DNA of 43,457 nucleotides from Chloroflexota bacterium (GTDB taxonomy: Bacteria; Chloroflexota; Anaerolineae; UBA4142), in assembly GCA_016865935.1 (NCBI GenBank), contig VGOB01000011.1:1-43457 (forward strand), written 5' to 3'. Below are positions 24,735-32,150 of the stretch, piece after piece. A program made the translations under genes and the position numbers. The notes beneath the pieces were generated by a model, which saw only the letters and a list, made by a program, of their open reading frames with translations, did no database searches and was not told the DNA's origin. Numbering within the stretch: the stretch's first letter is position 1; each line of letters opens with the position of its first letter.

Positions 24735-24840
24735 TTCGCCTGACCGCCGACCACAGACCGCTGACCACTGATCCTTCGACTACGCTGCGCTCCGCTCAGG
24801 AAGGCGGTCGGTCGTCTGCCGTTGGCAGTCTGTTCAAGGA
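24735..24840. repeat. intergenic mixed repeat (GACCGCTGACCACTG words)
   Basis: The 118-base gap between the aminotransferase and HAD genes consists of GACCGCCGACCACAG-type words, a CTACGCTGCGCTCCGCTCAGG unit, and a partial reverse arm GGCGGTCGGTCGTC. No gene or clear promoter is visible. Confidence 0.7.
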
Positions 24841-24850
24841 GAAATCAACT

Positions 24851-25612
24851 ATGGCTATCAAAGCGATCCTGTTCGATCAGGACGGCGTCATCATTGACAC
24901 GGAACGCGATGGACATCGCGTCTCGTTCAACATGACGTTCAAAGAATTCGGTTACAATTTTGAGTGGGGTGTGGACGAATATCACGAATTGCTTCAAATC
25001 GCCGGGGGCAAGGAGCGGATGAAGCACTATCTTCACACCAAGGGCTTTGGCAAACCGGTCAAGCCGGAAGAAGAAGAAGAGTTGATCAAATCGCTGCACA
25101 AACGCAAGACCGCGCTCTTCGTCGAATTGATCGCCAGCGGCAAGTTGCCGCTGCGTCCCGGCGTCAAGCGTTTTATGCAAGAAGCGATGGCTGCCGGACT
25201 CAAGATCGGCATCTGCACGACTTCGAACGAAGAAGCTGCCAAGACGCTGACGACCCAGATTCTCAAAGACATCAAGTTCGATACGGTGCTGGCGGGCGAC
25301 ATCGTGAAGAAGAAAAAACCAGACCCGGAAATCTACAACCTTGCGCTGGAGAAACTGGGTCTCAAACCGGACGAGTGCGTCGTCATCGAAGACTCGCGCA
25401 ACGGCGTGCTGGCGGGCAAAGCGGCGAAGATGCACGTCGTCGCCACGACGAATCCGTACACGGAAAAAGAAGACTTGCACGACGCCGACATCATCGTATC
25501 TTGCCTGGGCGATCCGGCTGGTGAAAAGGGAAAACTCAAACAAGGTGGTGCGGGCTTGGCATACGATGGCGTGCTGCGCGTCGATCAGGTGGTCAAGTAC
25601 TTTGGTGGATAA
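24851..25612 (+). CDS. HAD-superfamily phosphatase or phosphomutase (CbbY/GPH type)
   Basis: A 253-residue HAD protein with nucleophile motif FDQDGVIIDTE (D9, acid D11), a helical cap about residues 20-95, motif II ICTTSN, motif III lysine in KKKKPDPEIY, and motif IV VVIEDSRNGVLAGKAA. This subfamily includes phosphoglycolate phosphatase and beta-phosphoglucomutase. AAGGAG precedes ATG 24851. It is fourth in the flavoprotein 2 operon and overlaps the next gene by eight bases. Substrate not predictable. Confidence 0.88.
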   Translation: MAIKAILFDQDGVIIDTERDGHRVSFNMTFKEFGYNFEWGVDEYHELLQIAGGKERMKHYLHTKGFGKPVKPEEEEELIKSLHKRKTALFVELIASGKLPLRPGVKRFMQEAMAAGLKIGICTTSNEEAAKTLTTQILKDIKFDTVLAGDIVKKKKPDPEIYNLALEKLGLKPDECVVIEDSRNGVLAGKAAKMHVVATTNPYTEKEDLHDADIIVSCLGDPAGEKGKLKQGGAGLAYDGVLRVDQVVKYFGG

Positions 25613-26387
25613 GCCACGCGGGATTATTCTCGATCTGGACGGAACGATTTATCGCGGTGCGCGGATCATCCCTGGCGCGCGCGAAACTATCGAGAGGATG
25701 CGCAAAGGCGCGCATCCTCTCATCTTTGCGACGAACGCCATCGAGTCGGTGGCGGAACACGTGGAGAAACTTGCCGGGCTGGGGATCGCCGTTCGTCCCG
25801 ACGCGATCATCAATTCGACTTTTGTCCTCATCCAGCGACTCGAACGCGAGATGCCGCGCGCGCGCGTCTTTTGTCTCGGCGATCCGCCGCTGATCGAACA
25901 ACTCGCGCCGCACTTTGAATTCAGCGAAGACCCGAACGCGATTGATGTGGTGATCGCAAGCACGGATCGTTCGTTCGATTTTCGCAAGTTGAGCATCGGC
26001 TTCCATGCCTTGCGAAAGGGCGCGCGCTTTTGGGCGACGAATGCCGAGCCAACGTGGCAGCAAGAGGATGACGAAATTCCAGACGCCGGTGCGATCATCG
26101 GCGCGTTGGAAGGATGTTCAGGGCGCAAATTGGAATTGATCGCCGGCAAGCCCTCGACGTTTATGGGAGAAATTGCGCTGGAGCGATTGAATCAGCGCGC
26201 GCACGAATGTCTGTTGATCGGCGACAACCTCACGACCGATATCGCGATGGGGCAGCGCGTCGGCATACCCACGGTGTTGGTGATGACCGGTCTCTCCAAG
26301 CGCGCCGACCTGGAGCGCGCGCCGGTCAAACCGGATTACGTGCTGGAAAGTATCGCCGATGTACCGCGGCTGCTAGAGGATCTTTAG
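25605..26387 (+). CDS. HAD-IIA phosphatase (NagD/4-nitrophenylphosphatase type)
   Basis: A 260-residue NagD-like phosphatase. It shows ILDLDGTIYRGARIIPGA (nucleophile and acid Asp), FATNAIES, the cap domain about 80-180, IAGKPSTFM, and LIGDNLTTDIAMGQRVGIPTVLV. The best start is GTG 25605, which overlaps the previous stop (GTGGATAA); no better ATG exists upstream in frame. Last gene of the operon, followed at once by a terminator. Family members dephosphorylate sugar phosphates and nucleotides. Confidence 0.88.
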   Translation: MDKPRGIILDLDGTIYRGARIIPGARETIERMRKGAHPLIFATNAIESVAEHVEKLAGLGIAVRPDAIINSTFVLIQRLEREMPRARVFCLGDPPLIEQLAPHFEFSEDPNAIDVVIASTDRSFDFRKLSIGFHALRKGARFWATNAEPTWQQEDDEIPDAGAIIGALEGCSGRKLELIAGKPSTFMGEIALERLNQRAHECLLIGDNLTTDIAMGQRVGIPTVLVMTGLSKRADLERAPVKPDYVLESIADVPRLLEDL

Positions 26388-26389
26388 TG

Positions 26390-26421
26390 AGGGCGAAGCC
26401 ACAATGCTTCGCCCTTACATT
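26390..26421 (+). terminator. intrinsic terminator after the HAD-IIA gene
   Basis: AGGGCGAAGC (26390-26399) pairs with GCTTCGCCCT (26406-26415), followed by TACATTTTTT. It begins three bases after the stop at 26387 and ends the plus-strand operon. Its sequence belongs to the GGGGCG/CGCCCC unit type. Confidence 0.88.
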
Positions 26422-26696
26422 TTTTCGATCTCGACAACCTGACCGCGCGTACGCGCCTCTTCGACGCGCGAGTTGTACGCTTGCGCGATCACGTCGGGGG
26501 CGATGCGCGCGCGGTCAAGCATCAGCGCGCGCTCGACGCCGATGGCGGGAAGGTGGTGTCCGAAATGCGCGATCAGATTGTCGTAAACCGCAACTGGGTC
26601 TCTGGCTGGTAGGGATGCATCCGCGTCGCGATACCGAGTTGCGCGCAGCGCTCGCGGAAGATTTTTTCCAGGCGCGCGGCATTCGGGACCGGACAC
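26415..26696 (-). CDS. possible small gene downstream of the radical SAM gene (start uncertain)
   Basis: From about 26600 to the stop at 26415 the frame has the codon bias of its neighbours and a plausible soluble, helical sequence (VYDNLIAHFGHHLPAIG, APDVIAQAYNSRVEEART, QVVEIEKM). Its stop abuts the terminator. The coordinates give the maximal frame, but the ATG at 26696 lies deep inside the radical SAM gene in another phase. The only ATG outside that gene is at 26522 (35 residues). A CTG start, or frameshift fusion to the radical SAM protein, are alternatives. I do not recognise the family. Confidence 0.3.
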   Translation of the reverse strand: MSGPECRAPGKNLPRALRATRYRDADASLPARDPVAVYDNLIAHFGHHLPAIGVERALMLDRARIAPDVIAQAYNSRVEEARTRGQVVEIEKM

Positions 26697-27442
26697 GAGT
26701 ATCGTTCGCCGTAGCGCCGTTCGTACTGCGCGCGCACGCCGGGAAACAAGTGATCGAGTTTGTCGTAAAAGTACGCGCGCTGCCGGTCGCGCATCGTCAT
26801 TCCGAACGCGGCGATGATGTACCCCGCGCCCGCGTCGCGCGCGCGTTCGACAATCGCCAGGATGTTTTCGGCGTTATCTTCGAGGAACGGCAAAATCGGC
26901 ATCATCGTCACGCCGGTGTAAATGCCATCGTCCGCGAGCGCGCGCATCGCCGCAAACCGCTGTGACGCGAGAGACGCGCCCGGCTCGATCTTGCGGCAGA
27001 GCGCGTCGTCGGTCGTTGTGATCGTGAAACTGACGGCGGCGTAGACGCGATTGATTTCGCGCAGCGTTTCCACATCGCGCAGCACGAGATTGCTCTTGGT
27101 GATGATATGGACAGGAAAACCGCGTTCCGCGATGATGGCGAGCGCGCGCCCGGTCATATTCCATTCGGCTTCGACTTGCATGTACGGATCGTTCATCGAA
27201 CCCGTCCCGATCGTGCCTTTGACGCGTTTGCGCGCGAGTTCGCGCCGCAAAAGATCGAGCGCGTTCGTCTTGACGTGAATCTCGGCAAAGTTTTCGATGC
27301 GATAGCACTCGCTGCGCGAATCGCAATAAATGCACTGGTGCTGGCAGCCGCGATACAGATTCATCGTGTATTTGATGCCGAACCAGGGATCCGGTTTTTT
27401 CGATGACGATAACAGGGTCTTGGCGGTAATTTGCTTGATCAT
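26573..27442 (-). CDS. radical SAM protein of the SplB/Rv2578c-like group
   Basis: A 289-residue radical S-adenosylmethionine protein. The cluster motif is CQHQCIYC, with C33, C37 and C40 in the C-x3-C-x2-C pattern. IGTGSMNDPYMQVE and HIITKSNLVLRD are typical of the spore-photoproduct-lyase-like family. It likely binds a 4Fe-4S cluster and cleaves SAM to a 5'-deoxyadenosyl radical. The true function of non-sporulating members is unknown. It has its own promoter (27479-27507) and no operon partner except the possible small gene that overlaps its end. Confidence 0.88.
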   Translation of the reverse strand: MIKQITAKTLLSSSKKPDPWFGIKYTMNLYRGCQHQCIYCDSRSECYRIENFAEIHVKTNALDLLRRELARKRVKGTIGTGSMNDPYMQVEAEWNMTGRALAIIAERGFPVHIITKSNLVLRDVETLREINRVYAAVSFTITTTDDALCRKIEPGASLASQRFAAMRALADDGIYTGVTMMPILPFLEDNAENILAIVERARDAGAGYIIAAFGMTMRDRQRAYFYDKLDHLFPGVRAQYERRYGERYSCPVPNAARLEKIFRERCAQLGIATRMHPYQPETQLRFTTI

Positions 27443-27478
27443 TTGTCCCAGTCAATTCACTGTTGAATACGCGAACGG

Positions 27479-27507
27479 ACTGTAGCATAAATTGTTGGCA
27501 GTGTCAA
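27479..27507 (-). promoter_or_regulatory. promoter of the radical SAM gene
   Basis: On the minus strand TTGACA (27507-27502) and TACAGT (27484-27479) are 17 bases apart, giving a leader of roughly 30 bases to the start at 27442. Confidence 0.7.
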
Positions 27508-27540
27508 TCACTCACCGAATATTTCGGGGCGCAAACCGAT

Positions 27541-27569
27541 TTGCGTTAATCGTCCATTTGTGCTATAAT
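27541..27569 (+). promoter_or_regulatory. promoter of rpsO
   Basis: TTGCGT (27541-27546), a 17-base spacer and consensus TATAAT (27564-27569). Transcription should begin near 27576, leaving about 37 bases of leader before rpsO. Confidence 0.8.
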
Positions 27570-27612
27570 GCGCCCACCTTGAAGATTGCCACACACTGGA
27601 AGGGAGTCACGC

Positions 27613-27882
27613 ATGGCGTTAAAGAAGGTTGAGAAGACGGCGATTATGCAGCAGTATCACACTCACGCGACGGATACCGGCTCGCCGGAAGTACAGATTG
27701 CTCTACTGACCAATCGGATCAACCAACTCGTCGAGCATTTGAAGGGCCACAAACAAGACAATCATTCGCGACGCGGCTTGTTGAAGATGGTCGGGGAACG
27801 ACGGCGACACTTGAAATATCTCAGCACGAAAGATGCAAGCCGGTACAAAGAGATCGTAGGAAAGCTCGGGTTGCGCAAATAA
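27613..27882 (+). CDS. rpsO: 30S ribosomal protein S15
   Basis: An 89-residue S15, the standard length, with the family core [22 protein letters not shown] and [22 protein letters not shown]. It binds 16S rRNA in the central domain and nucleates platform assembly. ATG 27613 follows GGAAGGGAG; an in-frame ATG 27 bases upstream would add a non-family extension. pnp follows, the conserved rpsO-pnp arrangement of many bacteria, though a terminator and repeats lie between. Confidence 0.97.
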   Translation: MALKKVEKTAIMQQYHTHATDTGSPEVQIALLTNRINQLVEHLKGHKQDNHSRRGLLKMVGERRRHLKYLSTKDASRYKEIVGKLGLRK

Positions 27883-27894
27883 GCCAACCAAGAA

Positions 27895-27938
27895 CGAGTA
27901 GATGCGGGGCGCGGCATACCCATCTACTCGTTTGTTTG
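27895..27938 (+). terminator. hairpin terminator after rpsO
   Basis: CGAGTAGATG (27895-27904) and CATCTACTCG (27921-27930) form a 10-bp stem followed by TTTGTTTGTG. The U-tract is interrupted, so read-through into pnp is likely. Confidence 0.75.
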
Positions 27939-27947
27939 TGTCTGGAT

Positions 27948-28300
27948 TTTGGAAGCTGGAAATTGGAAGTTGGAAAACCGTGTCAGCGGCGACGGCAAGT
28001 TTCCAACCTCTAACCTCCAACGTCTAACGTGTGGATTCTGATTAACAATTCAATATCACTCGCTCCATCGTCGAGGGCGGGAATTGGAGAGTGCGCCTGC
28101 GGCGCAGTGGACAGTGTACAGTGGTCAGTGAACAGTTCTTCTGACCACCGACCACTGACCACTGACCACCGACTCAGTCTCCAGTCCCTGGCCTCCGATG
28201 GGCACATCTAGTTGCCTAGTTTCTGGTTACATAGTTGCATAGTGGATTGCCGCGCCAACTATCAAACTAATCAACTATGAAACTAGCCAACAATTCAACT
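27948..28300. repeat. three consecutive low-complexity hairpins between rpsO and pnp
   Basis: This 432-base gap holds no gene. Bases 27948-28028 use GGAAGTTGGAAA/TTTCCAACC words. Bases 28098-28200 use CAGTGGTCAGTG paired with CACTGACCACTG. Bases 28208-28300 use CTAGTTTC paired with GAAACTAG. Each block is an imperfect palindrome made of its own word, and the blocks share no sequence. pnp leaders in other bacteria carry an RNase III hairpin for autoregulation; one of these could serve that role. Confidence 0.8.
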
Positions 28301-28314
28301 CATTGGAGGTTGAA

Positions 28315-30555
28315 ATGAACGACACACACACTTTTTCGATTCCGTTCGGCGACGGGACGCTCACGATTGAGACGGGCAAGCTCGCCGGACAAGCGAACGG
28401 CGCGGTCACCGTGCGACACGGCGATACCGTGATCCTTGCGACGGCGACCGGCGCATCTACTCCGCGCGAAGGCGTGGACTTTTTTCCGCTCACGGTAGAT
28501 TACGAAGAGCGACTCTACGCGGCAGGCAAAATCCCCGGCAGCTTTTTCAAACGCGAAGGCCGTCCGGGCGAACAAGCGATTTTGCTTTGCCGCTTGACCG
28601 ATCGTCCCCTGCGTCCGATGTTCCCCAAAGGTTTCCGCAACGACGTCAACATCGTCATCACCGCGCTCAGCGCCGACCAGGAACATTACATTGACATTCT
28701 TTCGATCATCGGCGCGTCCACCGCGCTGACGATCAGCGACATTCCGTTCAACGGGCCCGTCGCTGCAGTGCGCGTTGGAATGCTCGATGGACAACTCGTC
28801 TTCAATCCGACATCCAAGCAGATGGACAATTCCACGCTCGATCTGCGACTGGCTGGAACGAAAGGCGCGGTCATTATGGTCGAAGCCGGCGCGCAAGAGA
28901 TCAGCGAAGAGCAAATGCTCGACGCGCTGCAAAAGGGTCACGATGCGATGCAAGCCGTGATCGAACTGCAAGAAAAAATGCGCGCCGAAATCGGCAAAGC
29001 GAAAAAGGATTTTCCGTTGCACATCTTGAGCGACGAATTGAAAAACGCCGTCGCTGAAAAATTGGGCAATCGCGTCACCGAAACGATCAAAGCGAGCGGC
29101 GTGAAATCGGAACGCAACGAATCGCTCGACGCGCTGAAAAACGAAGTGATCGCCGCGTTCAAGGAACAATATCCGACGCCCGACGTCGCAGAAGCATTCG
29201 AATACAAAGTCAAAACTGATTTGCGCGCGATGATCCTGAACGAAAATCGCCGCGCCGACGGACGCGATTACACGACGGTCCGTCCGATCGCTTGCGAGAC
29301 GAGTTTGCTCCCGCGCGCGCACGGTTCGGGTTTGTTCACGCGCGGCGAAACGCAAGTGCTGACGATTGCGACGCTGGGTATGCCGAGCGAATCGCAGCGG
29401 ATTGACTCGCTTTCGTCCGAAGACGAAAAACGCTATATGCACCATTACAACTTTCCGCCGTACTCCGTCGGCGAAGCGCGCTCGTCGCGCGGACCCGGAC
29501 GCCGCGAGATCGGACACGGCGCGCTGGCGGAACGCGCGCTCGCCGAAGTGATTCCCGATTCGAAAGAATTTCCGTACACGATTCGCGTCGTCTCCGAAGT
29601 CATGTCGTCGAACGGCTCGACTTCGATGGCGAGCGTGTGCGGTTCGACGCTCGCGCTGATGGATGCGGGCGTACCGATCAAATCGCCGGTCGCGGGTGTC
29701 GCGATGGGGCTCATCACCGAAGGAGACAAGCACGCGGTTCTCACCGATATTATCGGGATGGAAGATTTCCTCGGCGATATGGATTTCAAAGTCGCGGGGA
29801 GCGCGGCAGGCATCACTGCGATGCAACTCGATCTGAAACTGCAAGGCATCGCGCCGGATCTGTTGCACAAGGCGATGTTGCAAGCGAAAGAAGCGCGCCT
29901 GTTCATTCTCGGCAAAATGCTCGATGCAATCGCGGAACCGCGCACCGATATTTCGCAGTACGCGCCGCGCATCACGGTAACCAAGATCGATCCGGAAAAG
30001 ATCGGCGCGCTGATCGGTCCGGGTGGCAAGAACGTTCGCAAACTGCAAGAAGAATTCGGCGTCAAGATTGACATCGAAGAAGACGGCACGGTCTTCGTCG
30101 CGTCGTCCACGCGCGAAGGGACGATTATGGCGATGGATCGGATTCGCGGGATGACCGAAGTGCCCAAGCCCGGCAACATCTACACCGGCAAAGTCGTGCG
30201 CGTTGAAGATTACGGCGTGTTCGTCGAACTGGCGCCGGGATTGGACGGGATGGTGCACGTTTCGCAACTCGCGGATTTCCAAGTCAAGAACACGCGTGAC
30301 GTGGTGAAACTTGGCGATGAAATTATGGTGATGGTCACGAACGTGGACGAAGCCGGCAAGATTCGGCTCTCGCGCCAAGCCGTACTGGAGGGCTGGACGG
30401 TCGAGCAAGCGCTCGAAAAAGATCGCGGCGGGCGCAGCGGCGGCGGCGATCGCGGCGGACGCGGCGGTTATTCGCGCGGCGGTGATCGTGATCGGCGTCC
30501 ACGGCGTGATGATGATCGCGGCGGTGATCGCGGCGGCTATCGTTCACGGCGATAA
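28315..30555 (+). CDS. pnp: polyribonucleotide nucleotidyltransferase (PNPase) with Arg/Gly-rich tail
   Basis: A 746-residue phosphorolytic 3'-5' exoribonuclease. Two RNase PH domains (about 10-230 and 320-550) flank a helical linker. The second carries TDIIGMEDFLGDMDFKVAGS with the catalytic Asp residues and the FTRGETQ phosphate site. KH (GPGGKN) and S1 (GKVVRVEDYGVFVELAPGLDGMVHVSQL) domains follow. After about residue 705 comes a low-complexity GGRGGYSRGGDRDRRPRR-like tail of roughly 45 residues. GGAGG at 28305-28309 sets ATG 28315. Acts in mRNA decay, usually with RNase E or RNase Y. Confidence 0.97.
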   Translation: MNDTHTFSIPFGDGTLTIETGKLAGQANGAVTVRHGDTVILATATGASTPREGVDFFPLTVDYEERLYAAGKIPGSFFKREGRPGEQAILLCRLTDRPLRPMFPKGFRNDVNIVITALSADQEHYIDILSIIGASTALTISDIPFNGPVAAVRVGMLDGQLVFNPTSKQMDNSTLDLRLAGTKGAVIMVEAGAQEISEEQMLDALQKGHDAMQAVIELQEKMRAEIGKAKKDFPLHILSDELKNAVAEKLGNRVTETIKASGVKSERNESLDALKNEVIAAFKEQYPTPDVAEAFEYKVKTDLRAMILNENRRADGRDYTTVRPIACETSLLPRAHGSGLFTRGETQVLTIATLGMPSESQRIDSLSSEDEKRYMHHYNFPPYSVGEARSSRGPGRREIGHGALAERALAEVIPDSKEFPYTIRVVSEVMSSNGSTSMASVCGSTLALMDAGVPIKSPVAGVAMGLITEGDKHAVLTDIIGMEDFLGDMDFKVAGSAAGITAMQLDLKLQGIAPDLLHKAMLQAKEARLFILGKMLDAIAEPRTDISQYAPRITVTKIDPEKIGALIGPGGKNVRKLQEEFGVKIDIEEDGTVFVASSTREGTIMAMDRIRGMTEVPKPGNIYTGKVVRVEDYGVFVELAPGLDGMVHVSQLADFQVKNTRDVVKLGDEIMVMVTNVDEAGKIRLSRQAVLEGWTVEQALEKDRGGRSGGGDRGGRGGYSRGGDRDRRPRRDDDRGGDRGGYRSRR

Positions 30556-30564
30556 GATCAAGGT

Positions 30565-30627
30565 CCGAGTGACCAGCGACCGGAGAAGGTGTACGATCCT
30601 GGTCACTGGTCACTCGGCACGTTTTTC
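30565..30627 (+). terminator. hairpin repeat acting as likely terminator of pnp
   Basis: CCGAGTGACCAGCGACC (30565-30581) pairs with GGTCACTGGTCACTCGG (30601-30617), 16 of 17 positions matching, followed by CACGTTTTTCG. It is built from GTCACTGGTC words like the junction hairpins, here with a T-tract that would end transcription. Confidence 0.7.
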
Positions 30628-30638
30628 GAGGGATTGGA

Positions 30639-30887
30639 GTGCGCGTTCAGGTGCAGTTTTTTGCGATCTTGCGCGAGCTGATCGGGGTGAAGACCGAGAC
30701 GAAAGAAATCGCGGATGGAACGACGGTGGGGCAGTTGTGGCGCGAGTACGCGGCGCGCAGCCCGCGCGTGACCAATATCCGCGCGGCGTACTCGGTCAAT
30801 CAAAAACTGGTGAACGCGAATTATGTGCTGCGTGAGCGCGACGTGGTGGGATTTATTCCGCCGGTGAGCGGCGGCGGTTCAGTTTGA
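30639..30887 (+). CDS. MoaD/ThiS-family ubiquitin-like sulfur carrier protein
   Basis: An 82-residue beta-grasp protein (VQFFAILRELIGVKTETKEI, DGTTVGQLW, NYVLRERDVVGFIPPVSGG). MoaD-type carriers are activated and thiocarboxylated at a C-terminal Gly-Gly for molybdopterin or other sulfur transfer. Here the tail reads PPVSGGGSV, so two residues follow the glycines. It would need trimming, or may not function as a sulfur carrier. GTG 30639 is the start, with GAGGGATTGG upstream. No other molybdopterin genes are near. Confidence 0.8.
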   Translation: MRVQVQFFAILRELIGVKTETKEIADGTTVGQLWREYAARSPRVTNIRAAYSVNQKLVNANYVLRERDVVGFIPPVSGGGSV

Positions 30888-30892
30888 GCGGT

Positions 30893-30921
30893 TTTGTTTT
30901 TCTCGCGATTTGAGATATAAT
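30893..30921 (+). promoter_or_regulatory. promoter of the TIR-like membrane protein gene
   Basis: Consensus TATAAT at 30916-30921 with a weak -35 (TTTGTT at 30893-30898, 17-base spacer, or TTGTTT one base later). Leads to the gene starting at 30976. Confidence 0.6.
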
Positions 30922-30975
30922 CAAAGTGAGCGAGTTTAGAAACTGTCTGTGTGTTTATCTGCAGGGCAATGAAAA

Positions 30976-32106
30976 ATGATTCTCTCCAAGGCATTCTCCA
31001 ATTCCCAGACCGGCGAGTTTTACGCGCGGTTGTTCAAGCCGCGTTTTGATGCGCTGCAAAAAGCAGTCCAGCAAACCCCGCTCGTGTTGATGATGTGGGG
31101 CCCGCGCCAGCGGACGCAAATCTGGTCGAATCAGCGGCGGCGGATTCGTGACACCCTGCAACGCAATGGGCACACGGTGTTCTTCAGCGAGCAGTTGGGC
31201 GTGCCGATCGCGGCGATCACGAAAAAGGGTCTTGAGTTTTTGCAGAGCGAGACCGCGGATCTGATCATCGTTGTGCAATCCGCGTATGACGCGGTGGGCG
31301 CGGTGCAGCACTTTTCGGAATTTCGCGTCGTGGACTCCAAGATGCTTTTGTTTATGGACGAGGCGGCATCGGACGAGCGGCTGTATCATCGCGCGGTGGA
31401 AGATTTGCGCGCGGCGTACAACAACGTCGAAACGTACAGTTATCCGACGGACATCGTCCACGACAATCTGATCATCAAAATCACCGAAAAGATCAAGTTG
31501 CTGCAGCTGGTCAAGTATTGCGCGCTCGAACGCGCGGCGAGTTGGCGATTGGGGATTGACACCGCCAGCCCGACTCGCGTGCGCTTGAACGTAGAGACCC
31601 AGCCGTTTCAATTCAATTTGCTGGAACTGTACCGCGATCATCGCGATGAAGTGGACGTGTTGGCGGATTCGGCGGCGCTGTTCGTTTTGGCGTACGCGAA
31701 TTACATCGGCAAGTGCGCGCCCAAAGCGCTGGCGCATCAGGTCGGCTTGGACGATGCCGCGATGCGCGTGGCGTTGATGCCGTTGTTACGCAGTCAAATG
31801 ATGGTGCATCTGGACGACGTGCTTCAGGTGACCGGGTTTGGTCGGCGCGTGCTGGAAAGCGCTGGAATGATCGGATGGATGACGCCCGCGGCGGCGCCGC
31901 GCGCGCAACCCGCGCCCGCGCCGCGTCGAACAACCTGGGTGCGCAACTTGAGTGTCGCGATGGCAGGCGTCCTGTTCTTTTTCCTGATCGCGTTCTATTG
32001 GCTCAGCACGAATCAACAGCAACTACCATTGCAGTACACGCCGACGCGTCCGGCAGTGACGCAAACCGCGACGCCGATCATCACGCCGTCGCCGGTCAGA
32101 CGATAA
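30976..32106 (+). CDS. TIR-like/Rossmann N-domain, winged-helix-like middle and C-terminal membrane anchor
   Basis: A 376-residue protein of uncertain family. Residues about 33-170 look like an alpha/beta TIR-like or nucleotide-binding domain (VLMMWGPRQRTQIW, GHTVFFSEQLG, ETADLIIVVQSAYDAVG, KMLLFMDEAASDE). Residues about 235-295 resemble a winged helix (CAPKALAHQVGLDDAAMRVAL, MVHLDDVLQVTGFG). One transmembrane helix lies near 325-344 (AMAGVLFFFLIAFYWL), followed by a short Pro/Thr-rich outer tail. The domain order suggests a membrane-tethered sensor or immune effector. Its own promoter and terminator make it a single-gene unit. No catalytic residue can be assigned with confidence. Confidence 0.6.
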   Translation: MILSKAFSNSQTGEFYARLFKPRFDALQKAVQQTPLVLMMWGPRQRTQIWSNQRRRIRDTLQRNGHTVFFSEQLGVPIAAITKKGLEFLQSETADLIIVVQSAYDAVGAVQHFSEFRVVDSKMLLFMDEAASDERLYHRAVEDLRAAYNNVETYSYPTDIVHDNLIIKITEKIKLLQLVKYCALERAASWRLGIDTASPTRVRLNVETQPFQFNLLELYRDHRDEVDVLADSAALFVLAYANYIGKCAPKALAHQVGLDDAAMRVALMPLLRSQMMVHLDDVLQVTGFGRRVLESAGMIGWMTPAAAPRAQPAPAPRRTTWVRNLSVAMAGVLFFFLIAFYWLSTNQQQLPLQYTPTRPAVTQTATPIITPSPVRR

Positions 32107-32113
32107 AAAACGC

Positions 32114-32149
32114 AAGCGGGACACTCGGTCGGGTGTCCCGCTTTTTTCT
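32114..32149. terminator. bidirectional intrinsic terminator
   Basis: AAGCGGGACAC (32114-32124) and GTGTCCCGCTT (32133-32143) form an 11-bp stem with an A-run on the left and TTTTTT on the right, between two convergent genes (stops at 32106 and 32151). Confidence 0.93.
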
Positions 32150-32150
32150 T

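Noticed and set aside
28300-30408. A 702-codon open frame antisense to pnp, and similar long antisense frames at 1172-2473, 36310-37455 and 40272-41411
   Set aside because: They mirror strongly coding GC-rich genes, have Arg/His-rich translations typical of the antiparallel frame, and show no domain or ribosome-binding site.
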